Shown piece after piece: positions 1-8,258 of a stretch of 18,293 nt of DNA. Origin of the DNA: Spirochaetaceae bacterium (GTDB lineage Bacteria > Spirochaetota > Spirochaetia > Treponematales > Breznakiellaceae). The notes beneath the pieces are model-generated. The model was not told where the DNA came from. It was given only the letters and a program-made list of their open reading frames with translations, and did no database searches. Both the position numbers and the translations under genes were made by a program. The stretch is from contig JAITKQ010000006.1 in assembly GCA_031278295.1 (NCBI GenBank), positions 1-18,293 of the forward strand, given 5' to 3'. Position 1 is the stretch's first letter, and each line of letters starts with the position of its first letter.

Positions 1-567
1 GGGGAAACGGCGGTTTTTGCCGTTCTCCCTGATAAAAGACGAATTCCGGTGAGGGTTTGTGTCAAGCGGAAGGAGCAGGAAGCGTGTGAGCAATCCCGGA
101 AAAAACTGGAGTAACGGGCATCCCGCAAAGGCAACAAGCTGCAGGAAAAGACTGCGGCATTCAACGCATTCATCGTGGCCGTCACCTCGCTTCCGCATTC
201 GGTTAGCGCTGATGAAGTCCTTGAAACATACCGCTTGAGCCGGCGGGTTGAGATCCGTTTCAAGAGACGGAACTCCATCCCCGGCTCAGACGATGTGCCT
301 AAGAGAAATCCGGCGGCTTCGGAGGCGCGGCTGAACGGCAAGATAATGGCAGCTTTGTTAATCGAAGCCTTCATGGCGAAGACTTCTTTTTCCCCAGTAA
401 CCGGATCGAATACCCGTCGCAGTATATGGCGTGAAACGGCGTTCGTTCATTTGATGTTGAGGGCGAATCCGGGTTTACAGATACTTGAAGATTATCAGCG
501 CATAGCGGAACGTCTTGAATGTGAAAAACGGAAGCGGGGAATACGGTACGATTGCTATGCCTGTTAA
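1..567 (+). pseudogene. Decayed IS4-family transposase, C-terminal remnant
   Basis: The reading frame starting at base 1 runs through a TAA stop at 112-114 and continues in the same frame to the stop at 565-567, so the stop is a point lesion in an old coding region. The conceptual protein resembles the C-terminal part of IS4-group DDE transposases: a basic stretch around the stop, then a VTSLP segment, then the region around the catalytic Glu (EVLETYRL), then LNGKIMAALLIEAF. In the IS4 signature Y-(2)-R-(3)-E-(6)-K, Tyr and Glu remain, but the Arg position reads Ser and the Lys position reads Asn. Stop plus signature damage indicate a dead copy. The 5' part lies outside the window. Whether translation could restart at the GTG at 175 is unknown, but such a piece would lack most of the catalytic core. 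The family assignment is by eye. Confidence 0.8.
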
Positions 568-624
568 ATTAGTGCGTATGGGTTTAATACCCGCGAATCA
601 ATTTAGGCTGTGAAGGGGGATGCC

Positions 625-1815
625 GTGTACAAACTTGAAAAAATCGTTTTAAACTCGCTGGAAGCCGCCGCCGTCAAAGCGGAAGATACCCTACTTGCCG
701 CCGTCTCTGGCGGGGCCGATTCGACGGCCTTGCTCGCCGCCCTTGCCGCCCTGCGCGGCAAGGGCGGCAAGGGCGGCTGCCCCGGCTTCCACCTATCCGC
801 GCTACACGTTGACCACGCCCTGCGCGGGGACGAAAGCCGCGCGGACGCCGCGGCTGTGCTTGAGCTTTGCGAGAGTCTTGAGGTACCGTGCCGTGTCGTT
901 ACGGCGGCCGGCGGGCTACTGGAACGGGAGGCGCGGCGCGGCGGGCGGGGCGTCGAGGCCGCCGCGCGTGACTTCCGTCACGCGGCGCTTAGGGCTGAGG
1001 CTGAGCGGCTTGACGCACGTTTCGTACTGATCGCCCATTCACGTAACGATATGCTTGAAAATACGCTGCTCCGCATACTTCGCGGGGCCGGTCCTGCCGG
1101 ACTCGCCGCGATGCCGGAACGGAGCGGGCGCATACTGCGCCCGCTCATAGGGCTGGAGCGCGGCGAAATACGCGCCTACCTGCGGGAACGCTGCCTTGCC
1201 TGGCGCGAGGATTCGTCCAACAGTGACGAGCGCTACCTGCGTAACCGTGTCCGCCGCCGACTTGTCCCGCTGCTTGACGAACATTTTCCTGGCTGGGGCA
1301 AGGCGCTCGCCGCGCTGGCGGAAACCCAGTCGCTTACCGCCGAATTTCTGGAAGAGGAGGCGGCCCACCGTATAGAATGGGACGAGGAGGCGGACGGAAA
1401 ACTAAGCTGCGCCCTGTCCCGCTTTGCGGCGGAGAGCCGCATGATTCGTGAGGAGGCGCTATTTCTGGCTTATGACCGAATCAATTCACAGGATAAGGAA
1501 CCCGGCGGCAACGGCGCGGACGAGACGCCTCCACGGGCCGCCCTACCCCGCCGCACCGCGCTCCGCGCTCTTTCCGGCAAAATCGTAGACGGCCAAACGC
1601 GCCTGCCCTCCCAAAGCCTCGGCGGCATCAGCGTCGAGGCAGCCAAGGGCAGGATCACCGTTACGGCCCCCGGTCAAAGGCCGCTGGAAGAATGCGCCTC
1701 GATCCTGATCGACAGGCCCGGCCTGTACAGGTTCAAAAATTTTTCGATAGAATGTATCGTGACGGACGGCCCCTCCGGAAGCCGTCGTTTCATCGTGCGT
1801 GAGCTAAAGCGGTAA
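625..1815 (+). CDS. tilS: tRNA(Ile)-lysidine synthase TilS
   Basis: TilS uses ATP and lysine to convert cytidine-34 of the CAU-anticodon isoleucine tRNA to lysidine, so that it reads AUA; it acts in the cytoplasm and is normally essential. Visible marks are the PP-loop SGGADS (residues 28-33), LHVDHALRGDES, an AHSRNDMLEN segment corresponding to the conserved His/Asp region, RILRGAGPAGLAAMPER, and a WREDSSN...YLRNRVRR block typical of the family. The 396-residue length fits a TilS with a C-terminal domain. I chose GTG 625 because AAGGGGG (613-619) lies 5 bases ahead of it; an in-frame GTG at 610 has no comparable ribosome site and would add five residues. The gene follows a dead transposase and precedes an exported repeat protein, with no evident functional link to either. 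It is strongly GC-rich. The function call is firm; the exact start is less so. Confidence 0.93.
   Translation: MYKLEKIVLNSLEAAAVKAEDTLLAAVSGGADSTALLAALAALRGKGGKGGCPGFHLSALHVDHALRGDESRADAAAVLELCESLEVPCRVVTAAGGLLEREARRGGRGVEAAARDFRHAALRAEAERLDARFVLIAHSRNDMLENTLLRILRGAGPAGLAAMPERSGRILRPLIGLERGEIRAYLRERCLAWREDSSNSDERYLRNRVRRRLVPLLDEHFPGWGKALAALAETQSLTAEFLEEEAAHRIEWDEEADGKLSCALSRFAAESRMIREEALFLAYDRINSQDKEPGGNGADETPPRAALPRRTALRALSGKIVDGQTRLPSQSLGGISVEAAKGRITVTAPGQRPLEECASILIDRPGLYRFKNFSIECIVTDGPSGSRRFIVRELKR
757..777 (+). repeat. 9-base tandem repeat inside tilS
   Basis: GGCAAGGGC occurs twice in tandem (757-765, 766-774), followed by a third partial unit GGC. It encodes a Gly/Lys-rich loop (GKGGKGG) shortly after the PP-loop region. 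Gain or loss of a unit would keep the reading frame. Confidence 0.7.
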
Positions 1816-1822
1816 CTTTAGC
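1803..1822 (+). other. Stem-loop spanning the tilS stop codon
   Basis: GCTAAAG (1803-1809) and CTTTAGC (1816-1822) are perfect inverted repeats. The 6-base loop contains the tilS TAA stop. There is no T-run after it, so it is not a standard intrinsic terminator; it may protect the 3' end or be incidental. Confidence 0.4.
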
Positions 1823-1973
1823 GCCCGTCTGCGGGGAAATTACCTGCACAGGCAGCCCCACGGCGCTTGTCGGTAAACGGTGACCGGACGGCTTTACTAC
1901 GTTTTGGCCGCCCGACCAGGCGAAATTCCCGTGGATGACGAATCCCGCCGCGTACGTAAACCCGCCGGCGGTC

Positions 1974-1987
1974 TAAGACATGTCTTA
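1974..1987. promoter_or_regulatory. 14-base perfect palindrome before the repeat-protein gene
   Basis: TAAGACATGTCTTA is a perfect 14-base palindrome ending 4 bases before the ATG at 1992. A GC palindrome, CCGCCGGCGG (1962-1971), lies just upstream. The position suits a dimeric repressor site or a translation-blocking structure. No matching regulator is visible in the window. The rest of the 1816-1991 gap shows no clear promoter or gene. Confidence 0.4.
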
Positions 1988-1991
1988 ATAA

Positions 1992-4900
1992 ATGCCGATA
2001 AAAAGACATAATTCTATGTGTTTCGGTGCGTTTTTTACGGGGACAAGCCGGCCAAATGCCGCTCACTCGTTGATCAGGCATAGGGCATCGCTTTTGACGT
2101 TTGCGCTGCTGTTTTTCATGGGTTCCGTTACCGTACTCGCGGGCGGCGGGAACCAGGCGGACCGGGAGCTGGCAACGGCGGACAATATGATAAAAAATAA
2201 AAATTATACGGGGGCGATTCAATTTTTAACGGAATTCGCCCGCAAGAATCCTGATATGTTTGATCAGGTACAGGTAAGGCTGCGCGATATTATGCTACAC
2301 ATGGGGGACTTCACAACGGTAGCGAATCAACTTTTGGACATTGTCTCCACCAACCCGGAAAACATAGATACGATACTGCAAATAAGTCGTGAACTTACCG
2401 CGATGAACGCGGCCCGCCAGTCGGATACGGAACTGTTCATAACCAACATAGAAGAGATTGCGCGGTTTACGGTAAACAGGCGCGAGCTTGACCGTATTTT
2501 GCGGGAAGCGCGGGAATTACTGGACAGGAAGGAATACCTGGCCGCGCTAGAAAAGTACCGGAGCGGCTTTGGCCTGTACCAGGAACAGATGTTCCGTTCC
2601 AACTACGGGTATACCGTGAATACGGCTACACGGAATTTTCTGCAAACAATTGAAAATTTTATAGAGTCCGCCGGTCCCATAATCGCCATATTCAACAACA
2701 TGCAGGCGAATATCCGTCTGTTGGGGGGCAATACGGCCAGCGCAGGCGCGCTGGTTACGACTTATGAAAACATAAGTCCTGACCTGGGCAGGCTGACGGC
2801 GGCCAAATCAATGGTCACGGAAGCCCTGAACTATTTTGAGGCGCAGGCTACCATAAGCGAGGCGGCGGAGATCAAGGCGGAGGGGCGTTTTTTCTTTCCG
2901 GTCATATCTGTACTCCTGCGGGGACGGAGTGGCGAAGCGATTCGGGAAGGGACCCTGGGAACAATAGACGCGATCTGGAATACAGTGGCGGAACCTTTGG
3001 GAAACAGTTTTAACGAGACATCGGACGCTTTTTTTTCGCAGGCGATAGCCGCGTTTAACGATGAAAATTTTAACGGTACACTCAATATCCTAAACCGTAT
3101 GTCCGTTTTTAACAGGACTTCCCTCGCGTTCATCGACGGTTGCGGCGCTTTTGCCGGGCCGGACGGAACTTTGCAGGAGATCATGGGCAGGAATGTCGCC
3201 GACTCCAGGGCGCAGGATTTTCTTGGAATCGAGGGGCTTGAGCAGGCGGCCCTATACCTTGGCAGGGCCTGTGAGGAGGCCGGACCGCAACAAACCGGAC
3301 AGGCCGTTTCGGACGGCGAAAATGTTCTTGCCTCATGGTCCTCCGGCATCACGACCGAGGATGAGGCGCTTTCGATTATGCTCGCGCGGCGTAACGATTA
3401 TCAAAAATACACCGAGGCTGTCGAGGGTATTTTGACGGAGTTGGACGCCCGCGCCGAAATTTTCAGGGCCGCTATACCCGAACAGCCCGGCGACACGGCG
3501 GATGGGGTGGATAATCGTTACGGTACCCGTTACTTTGACGAAACCCGCGCCGCCCTGCTCAATTTACGCAACAAGTTTGTTGATGTGGAAGTACAAACGG
3601 CCGCGATCCAGTACACAATCTCAAACGACAGCCTGGAACAGGAACTGCCCGGCCTTGAGGATCGTCTTGAGCAGGTAAAGCAGCTGCTTGCGGGCCTTCC
3701 GCTTAAACTGGAAGACGGTACGGAGATAAACGCGCTATACCCGCATGAAGCGGCGCTCATTGCCGCCGGCATCGACAGCGAAGTCCAAGTCCGGATCGAG
3801 CAGGCACGCCGGCTTTTGGAACAGTATCAAAATGAAAGCGCCGTAATCGCCGCAAGCGGCAGGATCGGCGCACTGGCTTTGGAGGCGCGTTCCATCGCCT
3901 CAAGGCTTGGCGATTTACAGGCCGATAACGGGATTCTAGGCTCCACCGCCGTAGCGCGAGAGACGCAGGCGCAAAACCTGCTGCGCGATGGAAAGGAATC
4001 CCTTGCCGCCGCACAGCGTTCGCTTGAACGCAACAACTTTGATACGGCGCGGGACGAGGCGGAACGGACTCTGTCCGCTTACTCCAATTCCCTTGCGATA
4101 CAGGAATCGGCCGCCGTTCGCGCTGAACTTGACGACCTGATCAACCCCCTGATAGCCGAGATCGCCCATCAAAAGTACGAGTACACCGTTATGGCAGTAC
4201 GGGACCTCGTCAACGACGCGCGGGATGAATACTTCGCCGGAAACTTTGAAGGGGCGGAAGAAACGCTTACCCGCGCGGAAACCGAATGGGCCGTCGTAAG
4301 CAGCGATCCGGAAACCGAGGTGTCGTACTGGCTTACGCTGGTTCGGGGCGCTTTGTTTATGCGCGGCGGCAGGACGATAGCGCCGACCGCGCCGCTCTAC
4401 CCGGAAATGAGCCAACTCCTTTCCAGCGCGCAAAAAAATTACGATGAGGGGCTGCGCCTGATCAACAGCAACCAGCGGGAAGACGGCATGCAAATGTTTG
4501 CCTCCGCGATGCGGCAGACTCAAGAGGTGCGCCTGATTTTCCCCGTGAATCAGGATGCCGGCATTCTCGAACTGCGAATCGATCAGATTGTAGACCCTGA
4601 GTCCTTCAACCGGAATTTTACCCAGCGCTTTCAGGTGGCTGTAGAGGGCAGCAGGCGCGGTTCCATGGAAGCGTTTGCGGACCTCCAGAATCTGGCGTAC
4701 ATAAACCCCCGCTACCCCGGTATAAACGCCGCCCTGGTTCAGGCCGAAATTGATATGGGTATGCGGCCCGCGCCGCCTGACTCAAGCAGGATTACCCGCA
4801 GCAACGAGCTTGCTTCCGCCGCGCAACGTATGTTTGCGGCGAATGTCCGGTCACAGTACCAGTTAGTTCTGGAAAACGTAAACGAGGCCTTGAGGCTTAA

Positions 4901-5132
4901 CCCGAACAACACGTTTGCGATGCAGCTTAAAGACAGGGTTCAGATCGCGATGGGCGGCACCCAGTCCATCGACAGATACACGGAACAGGAGTACATACGC
5001 GCCGTGCGGGAATTCCAAAACGGCAACAACTTACTGGCCCTGTCCATCATCCAGCGCCTGCTACAACGTCCCGAAAACCGGAATTCCGTCCGTCTTAACG
5101 AATTATTGCAAAGAATCCAGTCGAGTATGTAA
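1992..5132 (+). CDS. Large exported helical-repeat (TPR-like) protein
   Basis: No specific function is recognised. The protein (1046 residues from ATG 1992) has a hydrophobic stretch at about residues 33-48 followed by a plausible signal-peptidase site (VLAGGG), then about 1000 residues of hydrophilic, Ala/Glu/Arg/Leu-rich predicted helix. TPR-like blocks occur near the N-terminus (a segment reading KNKNYTGAIQFLTEFARKNP), midway (AGNFEGAEETLTRAE) and near the C-terminus (NEALRLNPNN, FQNGNNLLALSIIQRLL). There is no lipobox Cys, so it is probably periplasmic or surface-associated and acts as a scaffold. The start is uncertain: ATG 1992 and ATG 2016 lack a good ribosome site and leave an unusually long tail before the hydrophobic core, whereas TTG 2070 would give a normal-looking signal peptide beginning M-I-R-H-R but also lacks a clear ribosome site. 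It is monocistronic as far as visible, with a likely terminator right after it. Confidence 0.8.
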   Translation: MPIKRHNSMCFGAFFTGTSRPNAAHSLIRHRASLLTFALLFFMGSVTVLAGGGNQADRELATADNMIKNKNYTGAIQFLTEFARKNPDMFDQVQVRLRDIMLHMGDFTTVANQLLDIVSTNPENIDTILQISRELTAMNAARQSDTELFITNIEEIARFTVNRRELDRILREARELLDRKEYLAALEKYRSGFGLYQEQMFRSNYGYTVNTATRNFLQTIENFIESAGPIIAIFNNMQANIRLLGGNTASAGALVTTYENISPDLGRLTAAKSMVTEALNYFEAQATISEAAEIKAEGRFFFPVISVLLRGRSGEAIREGTLGTIDAIWNTVAEPLGNSFNETSDAFFSQAIAAFNDENFNGTLNILNRMSVFNRTSLAFIDGCGAFAGPDGTLQEIMGRNVADSRAQDFLGIEGLEQAALYLGRACEEAGPQQTGQAVSDGENVLASWSSGITTEDEALSIMLARRNDYQKYTEAVEGILTELDARAEIFRAAIPEQPGDTADGVDNRYGTRYFDETRAALLNLRNKFVDVEVQTAAIQYTISNDSLEQELPGLEDRLEQVKQLLAGLPLKLEDGTEINALYPHEAALIAAGIDSEVQVRIEQARRLLEQYQNESAVIAASGRIGALALEARSIASRLGDLQADNGILGSTAVARETQAQNLLRDGKESLAAAQRSLERNNFDTARDEAERTLSAYSNSLAIQESAAVRAELDDLINPLIAEIAHQKYEYTVMAVRDLVNDARDEYFAGNFEGAEETLTRAETEWAVVSSDPETEVSYWLTLVRGALFMRGGRTIAPTAPLYPEMSQLLSSAQKNYDEGLRLINSNQREDGMQMFASAMRQTQEVRLIFPVNQDAGILELRIDQIVDPESFNRNFTQRFQVAVEGSRRGSMEAFADLQNLAYINPRYPGINAALVQAEIDMGMRPAPPDSSRITRSNELASAAQRMFAANVRSQYQLVLENVNEALRLNPNNTFAMQLKDRVQIAMGGTQSIDRYTEQEYIRAVREFQNGNNLLALSIIQRLLQRPENRNSVRLNELLQRIQSSM

Positions 5133-5154
5133 GCGGCAAGTCTCCCGGCACTTT

Positions 5155-5184
5155 GCGCCTCTCCCTGAGAGAAGCGCTTTCTAT
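5155..5184 (+). terminator. Probable intrinsic terminator after the repeat-protein gene
   Basis: GCGC (5155-5158) plus CTCTC (5159-5163) pair with GAGAG (5167-5171) and GCGC (5174-5177), with a CCT loop and a two-A bulge, followed by TTTCTAT. It lies 23 bases after the stop codon. The T-run is short and interrupted, so efficiency is uncertain. Confidence 0.5.
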
Positions 5185-5388
5185 ACAGGAGGGGGAGCAC
5201 AGGCTCGTAAAATTCCACCTTCCCGCACGATACGGGACAAGCTCTACGCGGCTCCCCCTAATTCCAGCCGCCGCTTTGCGGCGTCTTCCATTACCCCCAC
5301 TACCGATCCGGCCCTTCCGGGCGAAGCGGGCGTACAGGCCGCCCGGCGCTTGCGGGTTTTACCTGCGGACAGGTTTTACCTGCGTACT
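5185..5388. other. Convergent intergenic region with several GC hairpins
   Basis: About 200 bases lie between two convergent genes and show no coding region I would support. Hairpins are CGCCGC-TTT-GCGGCG (5269-5283), GCCC-TTCC-GGGC (5311-5322) and GGGCG/CGCCC with a 7-base loop (5328-5344). None is followed by a T-run on either strand. They may together slow or end transcription coming from the minus-strand operon. Confidence 0.45.
5355..5384. repeat. 13-base direct repeat, each copy self-complementary
   Basis: GGTTTTACCTGCG occurs at 5355-5367 and 5372-5384 (17-base period). The second copy sits in a perfect inverted repeat, CAGGT-TTT-ACCTG (5370-5382). It starts 4 bases past the end of the minus-strand PFL gene. 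A similar string, with TTACCTGC followed by ACAGG, occurs after tilS at 1840-1852. Confidence 0.6.
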
Positions 5389-6750
5389 CTAATTGCGGAA
5401 ACTGTGGATGGGAGCGGGGATGCGCCCGCCACGTGCGATGAAGGCGGCGCTGCCCGAAGGGTTGAGCGGCATCACGGGCGCTCCGCCGAGGAGTCCGCCG
5501 AACTCGACCCAGTCGCCCGCCTTCCTGCCGGGAACAGGGATAAGCCGGACGGCGGTGGTTTTGTTGTTCACCATTCCGATTGCCATTTCGTCCGCTATGA
5601 TTGCCGAAATGGTGTCCGCGTCAGCGTCGCCCGGCACAACCGCCATGTCGATGCCGACTGAACAGACGGAAGTCATGGCCTCCAGCTTGTCTATACTGAT
5701 GCTGCCGGCATTTACGGCCGCGATCATCCCCTCGTCTTCCGAGATTGGGATAAAAGCGCCGGAAAAGCCGCCTACGTGGGTTGAAGCCATCACGCCGCCT
5801 TTTTTGACCATATCTGTAAGCATCGCGAGGGCCGCCGTCGAGCCGTGCGCCCCCGCGTGGGAGAGGCCCATCTCCTCAAGGATGCGGGCAACGGAATCGC
5901 CGACCGCGGGAGTCGGCGCAAGCGAAAGGTCAAGGATGCCGAATGGTATGCCGAGCCGTTTCGCCGCTTCCCGTCCGACAAGCTGCCCCATCCGCGTTAT
6001 CTTGAACGATGTTTTTTTTATCACATCGGCAAGCTCGTCGAATCTCATGGAACGGCAGTTTTCCATCACGGACTTGATCACGCCGGGCCCGGAAACCCCG
6101 ACATTCAGGCAGCTTTCCGCCTCGCCCGGACCGTGGAAAGCGCCCGCCATGAACGGGTTGTCCTCCGGCGCGTTGCAAAAAACAACAAGTTTGGCGCAGC
6201 CGAGCGCGTTTTGCGATGCGGTCTTTTCCGCCGTCCGTTTTATGATCTTTCCCATCAGAGCCACCGCGTCCATGTTTATGCCGGACCTGGAGCTTGCCGC
6301 GTTCACGGACGCGCAGACCCTCACTGTACTTGAAAGCGCTTCCGGTATGGAGTTGATAAGGCGGCTGTCGCCTGTGGTAAAACCCTTCTGCACCAGGGCC
6401 GAAAAACCTCCGATAAAGTCAATGCCCAGCACCCCCGCGCATTCGTCCAGCGTTTGCGCGTAGGGCGTGTAATCCGTATCCTCCGATGAGGCGGCTACAA
6501 GAGCTATAGGGGTTACCGCGATACGCTTGTTTATGATGGGGATGCCGAATTCATTTTCAATATCGTCCCCCGTCTGCGAAAGTTTGGCGGCGGTACGCAG
6601 GATTTTTTCTTTTATGCGCGCCCTTGTCGACTCGCCGCTTCCCGTAGCGCAGTCCAAAAGCGATATACCGAGTGTGATGCAGCGTATGTCGAGGTTATGC
6701 CGCATAAACATATCCAGGGTTTCCGTAATTTCTTTCGTAGTGAATAACAT
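5389..6750 (-). CDS. PFL / UPF0210 (DUF711) family protein
   Basis: The 453-residue protein matches the conserved UPF0210 family by overall sequence, including a GESTRARIKEKI segment near the start, NKRIAVTPIALVA, VVFCNAPEDNPFMAGAFHG, LNVGVSGPGV, AHGSTAALAMLTDMVKKGG and a C-terminal NPSGSAAFIARGGRIPAP. Full length is about 450 residues, so it appears intact. The biochemical role is not established; the family has structures related to glycyl-radical (pyruvate formate-lyase-like) folds, but I see no basis for assigning an activity. The start at ATG 6750 has an AGGA ribosome site that overlaps the TAG stop of the ACT-domain gene. The gap to that gene is 9 bases, so the two are co-translated. 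ACT plus UPF0210 is a widely conserved gene pair, and this supports both calls. It is the last gene of the long minus-strand unit. Confidence 0.9.
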   Translation of the reverse strand: MLFTTKEITETLDMFMRHNLDIRCITLGISLLDCATGSGESTRARIKEKILRTAAKLSQTGDDIENEFGIPIINKRIAVTPIALVAASSEDTDYTPYAQTLDECAGVLGIDFIGGFSALVQKGFTTGDSRLINSIPEALSSTVRVCASVNAASSRSGINMDAVALMGKIIKRTAEKTASQNALGCAKLVVFCNAPEDNPFMAGAFHGPGEAESCLNVGVSGPGVIKSVMENCRSMRFDELADVIKKTSFKITRMGQLVGREAAKRLGIPFGILDLSLAPTPAVGDSVARILEEMGLSHAGAHGSTAALAMLTDMVKKGGVMASTHVGGFSGAFIPISEDEGMIAAVNAGSISIDKLEAMTSVCSVGIDMAVVPGDADADTISAIIADEMAIGMVNNKTTAVRLIPVPGRKAGDWVEFGGLLGGAPVMPLNPSGSAAFIARGGRIPAPIHSFRN

Positions 6751-6759
6751 GTTTATTTC

Positions 6760-7056
6760 CTAGATTCTGTGCATCTCGCTGAAAACTTTTTCATGCATCA
6801 TGCTGATCGAAACATTCATCGAATTTCCAATCACGGACAGATCATGTTTCAGGGCTTCAAGCGTACCTGTGTATTTGGAAAAGTCAACCATCATCAGCAT
6901 TATAAAATTTCCGGACAGGATGGTCTGGTTTATGTCTTCGATGTTGATGTTGTGTTCAGCAAGAAATGAACATACCTTTGCGATAATACCGACATGATCC
7001 GTGCCTACAACGGTGATGATGGCGTTGTTGGAATTCTTTTCCGAAAAATCATGCAT
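6760..7056 (-). CDS. ACT-domain protein, UPF0237 family
   Basis: This is a 98-residue single ACT domain: the ligand-loop region reads VVGTDHVGIIAKV (residues 16-28), followed by LAEHNINIEDINQTI, then a core strand NFIMLMMVDFS. ACT domains bind small molecules, often amino acids, as dimers. This family occurs next to UPF0210 proteins in many bacteria, as here, so it probably senses a ligand for its partner. The start ATG 7056 has AAGGAG at 7069-7064 (spacing 7); this ribosome site overlaps the stop codon of the upstream permease gene. A short Asn/Ser/Glu-rich tail of about ten residues precedes the domain. The ligand is unknown. Confidence 0.9.
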   Translation of the reverse strand: MHDFSEKNSNNAIITVVGTDHVGIIAKVCSFLAEHNINIEDINQTILSGNFIMLMMVDFSKYTGTLEALKHDLSVIGNSMNVSISMMHEKVFSEMHRI

Positions 7057-7067
7057 AAAGCGTCTCC

Positions 7068-8252
7068 TTAACCATTGGATTCATTGTCCGTTACTGTAGG
7101 CTTTTCGCCGGACACCTGCCGCGAGGCGCTCCCCGCTATCGGATTCTTGTGCTCAATATGATGTTCCGTCAAAAACAGGTCGAGTACGGTAAGAAAAAGT
7201 ATTACCGCCATGGGCCCCAGTATGATTCCGTTAAAGCCATAGGCGCTTACGCCGCCCATAATCGCGAAGAAAATAATAAGCGGGTGCAGTTGTATGCGAT
7301 CCTGTAGGAAAAGAGGGCGGAAAATATTGTCAAGCAGCGAAATGAATACCCCGGAGAAAATCAGGAATAAAACGCCGCGAACGGGTTCACCCGACAGAAT
7401 TATCGATACGCCTATGGGCAGCCAGATGATCGCGCCGCCAAACATCGGAATAAACACGCAGATAAAGGTGAGGCAGGCAAACACCATAGCGCCGTGTATA
7501 CGGAATATGACAAATATTATATAGGCAAGCACGGCCTGGACAATGGCAACCATGATGTAGCCCAAAAACAAATTCTTGATGATGTCCATGAATTTTTTTA
7601 CCAACGTTGCCAGGTATTCTTCTTTTATGGGAAAGTTGTTCAGCACAAGGGAGGAAAGGTACGCGCCGTCCAGGTAAAAGAAAAACAGGCAAAAAAGCAT
7701 GAATACAAGGCTCAGCAAAAAGCCGCTTATATTCAGGGCTATGCTTTTTGAAAAATTCAGTATGTTGTCAATCCCGCTGTTTAGCAATGAAAGTAGACGC
7801 TGCTGAATCTCGGCGGCGCTTATTTTTACCTGATCCGCCGATATTTCCGAAATAAATTCCGAAAATCTCTCCAGCACCTGCTGTAGCATGGCCGGATTTT
7901 CGTGGAAGGTACTGCGCGCGGTATTTACAAGTTCCATAATCTGATGCGTAACCTGCGATAAAACAAACAGTATCGGAATCAACACCAGTACGGCAGTACC
8001 AATCGAAAAAAGTCCGGCAAAAATACTTTTAATGAATTTGCCTTTTCGTTTTGAAAAATCAATATTCTTTGTTATGCGTTTGTGCAGTGGATTTATTATT
8101 ACAAAAAGAAATATAGACCACAGTAAAATTGTAAAAAACGGCGCAAACAGCTTGCATACCAAAAGAAACAGCGCGACAAGTATCACGCCAAACACAAGAT
8201 TTTGTATTGTTTTTGGATTTGGTTTTATTTTTATCGGTAATAATTCATTCAT
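7068..8252 (-). CDS. AI-2E / PerM-family membrane permease
   Basis: The 394-residue integral membrane protein has the layout of the AI-2E transporter family (PF01594; formerly UPF0118): two or three N-terminal membrane helices (about residues 17-55 and 70-95), a hydrophilic middle (about 100-165) with heptad-like helices, then five or so C-terminal membrane helices with the family block PMFGGAIIWLPIG and a late RPLFLQDRIQLHPL segment. Members include TqsA (autoinducer-2 export), PerM, and sodium/proton antiporters, so the substrate cannot be named from sequence. The start ATG 8252 lies 6 bases after the kinase stop. A GAGGAGG ribosome site sits inside the last codons of the kinase gene, somewhat far (about 14 bases) from the ATG, which suggests translational coupling. 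The hydrophilic tail after residue 370 is poorly conserved in character. Confidence 0.88.
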   Translation of the reverse strand: MNELLPIKIKPNPKTIQNLVFGVILVALFLLVCKLFAPFFTILLWSIFLFVIINPLHKRITKNIDFSKRKGKFIKSIFAGLFSIGTAVLVLIPILFVLSQVTHQIMELVNTARSTFHENPAMLQQVLERFSEFISEISADQVKISAAEIQQRLLSLLNSGIDNILNFSKSIALNISGFLLSLVFMLFCLFFFYLDGAYLSSLVLNNFPIKEEYLATLVKKFMDIIKNLFLGYIMVAIVQAVLAYIIFVIFRIHGAMVFACLTFICVFIPMFGGAIIWLPIGVSIILSGEPVRGVLFLIFSGVFISLLDNIFRPLFLQDRIQLHPLIIFFAIMGGVSAYGFNGIILGPMAVILFLTVLDLFLTEHHIEHKNPIAGSASRQVSGEKPTVTDNESNG

Positions 8253-8258
8253 AATTCT

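Noticed and set aside
3936..4523. 195-codon minus-strand frame inside the repeat-protein gene
   Set aside because: Shadow of a GC-rich coding region; no recognised protein and no ribosome site.
5355..5384. Short direct repeats considered as a CRISPR array
   Set aside because: Only two 13-base copies with a 4-base gap; there are no spacers of normal size and no cas genes.
4915..5661. 248-codon plus-strand frame crossing the end of the repeat protein and the intergenic gap
   Set aside because: Overlaps two well-supported genes in other frames; composition is not protein-like and no ribosome site is present.
5393..6463. Long open frame (356 codons) on the plus strand
   Set aside because: It is antisense to the UPF0210 gene, has Ser/Pro/Thr-rich shadow composition and no ribosome site. 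The minus-strand protein is clearly the real one.
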